Notes under the pieces: model-generated
Told to the model about the DNA's origin: nothing
The model's database searches: none
The model's input: only the letters and a program-made list of their open reading frames with translations
Source of the DNA: Diplolepis rosae
Taxonomy: Eukaryota; Arthropoda; Insecta; Hymenoptera; Diplolepididae
DNA: 64,000 nucleotides
Assembly: GCA_030998225.1 (NCBI GenBank)
Contig: JAPYXD010000753.1
Location: forward strand, 5,302,001 to 5,366,000
Reading direction: 5' to 3'
In this document: positions 63,892-64,000 of the stretch, in pieces
Layout: every line of letters begins with the position of its first letter
How positions within the stretch are numbered: position 1 is the stretch's first letter
Made by a program: the position numbers and the translations under genes

Positions 63892-64000
63892 CTGCAAAAG
63901 AGATCAATTATGGAATTGTGCATTGAATTTTTTTAAGCCCGCTATCTTGAATTTTGTAATAAAAAAAAATTTGAAATGGAAATCCTCAAAAATTAAAACA

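Overview
The window is AT-rich eukaryotic DNA: spliced genes with GT-AG introns, AATAAA poly(A) signals, and dense small DNA transposons and fold-back repeats. An insect is indicated by a mariner relic, a pair of clan-2 cytochrome P450s of CYP305 type, chymotrypsin-fold serine protease homologues, and a mucin ending in a type-2 chitin-binding domain. A parasitoid or other hymenopteran would fit, but the sequence alone does not prove an order. No bacterial or viral gene was seen.

Layout. 1-5000: transposon relics and a THAP-domain gene remnant (1592-2349). 5031-14019: two tandem five-exon serine protease homologues on the + strand. Both have lost the catalytic His and Ser, and a third of the sequence around them is repeats. 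15012-18956 (-): an intact eight-exon P450 (496 aa). 19499-21700: an array of ~294-bp repeats. 21867-26997 (-): a decayed tandem copy of the same P450, with a transposon inserted in the exon before the heme exon. 31877-36940 (+): a very acidic, Ser/Thr/Glu-rich secreted protein of about 1404 aa. It sits between two 1.06-kb inverted repeats (28610-29697 and 37668-38721). 39419-40027: a 0.6-kb palindrome. 40167-42134 (-): a Thr-rich mucin with a C-terminal chitin-binding domain. 45324-60739 (+): a seven-exon gene for a ~902-aa secreted, disordered, Gln/Asn-rich protein whose signal peptide is split by a 7-kb intron. 63755-63891 (-): the last exon of a probable monocarboxylate-transporter-like (SLC16) gene that runs off the right edge.

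How the genes relate. Most of the intact genes encode secreted or membrane proteins, and two pairs (protease homologues, P450s) are local duplications. There is no operon-like logic. The main theme is duplication followed by decay, with repeats expanding in introns. One repeat family with ends like CGAAAGTTTCGGA occurs about a dozen times, mostly inside introns. All gene models were built by hand from reading frames, splice consensus and paralogue comparison; none is backed by transcript data here.
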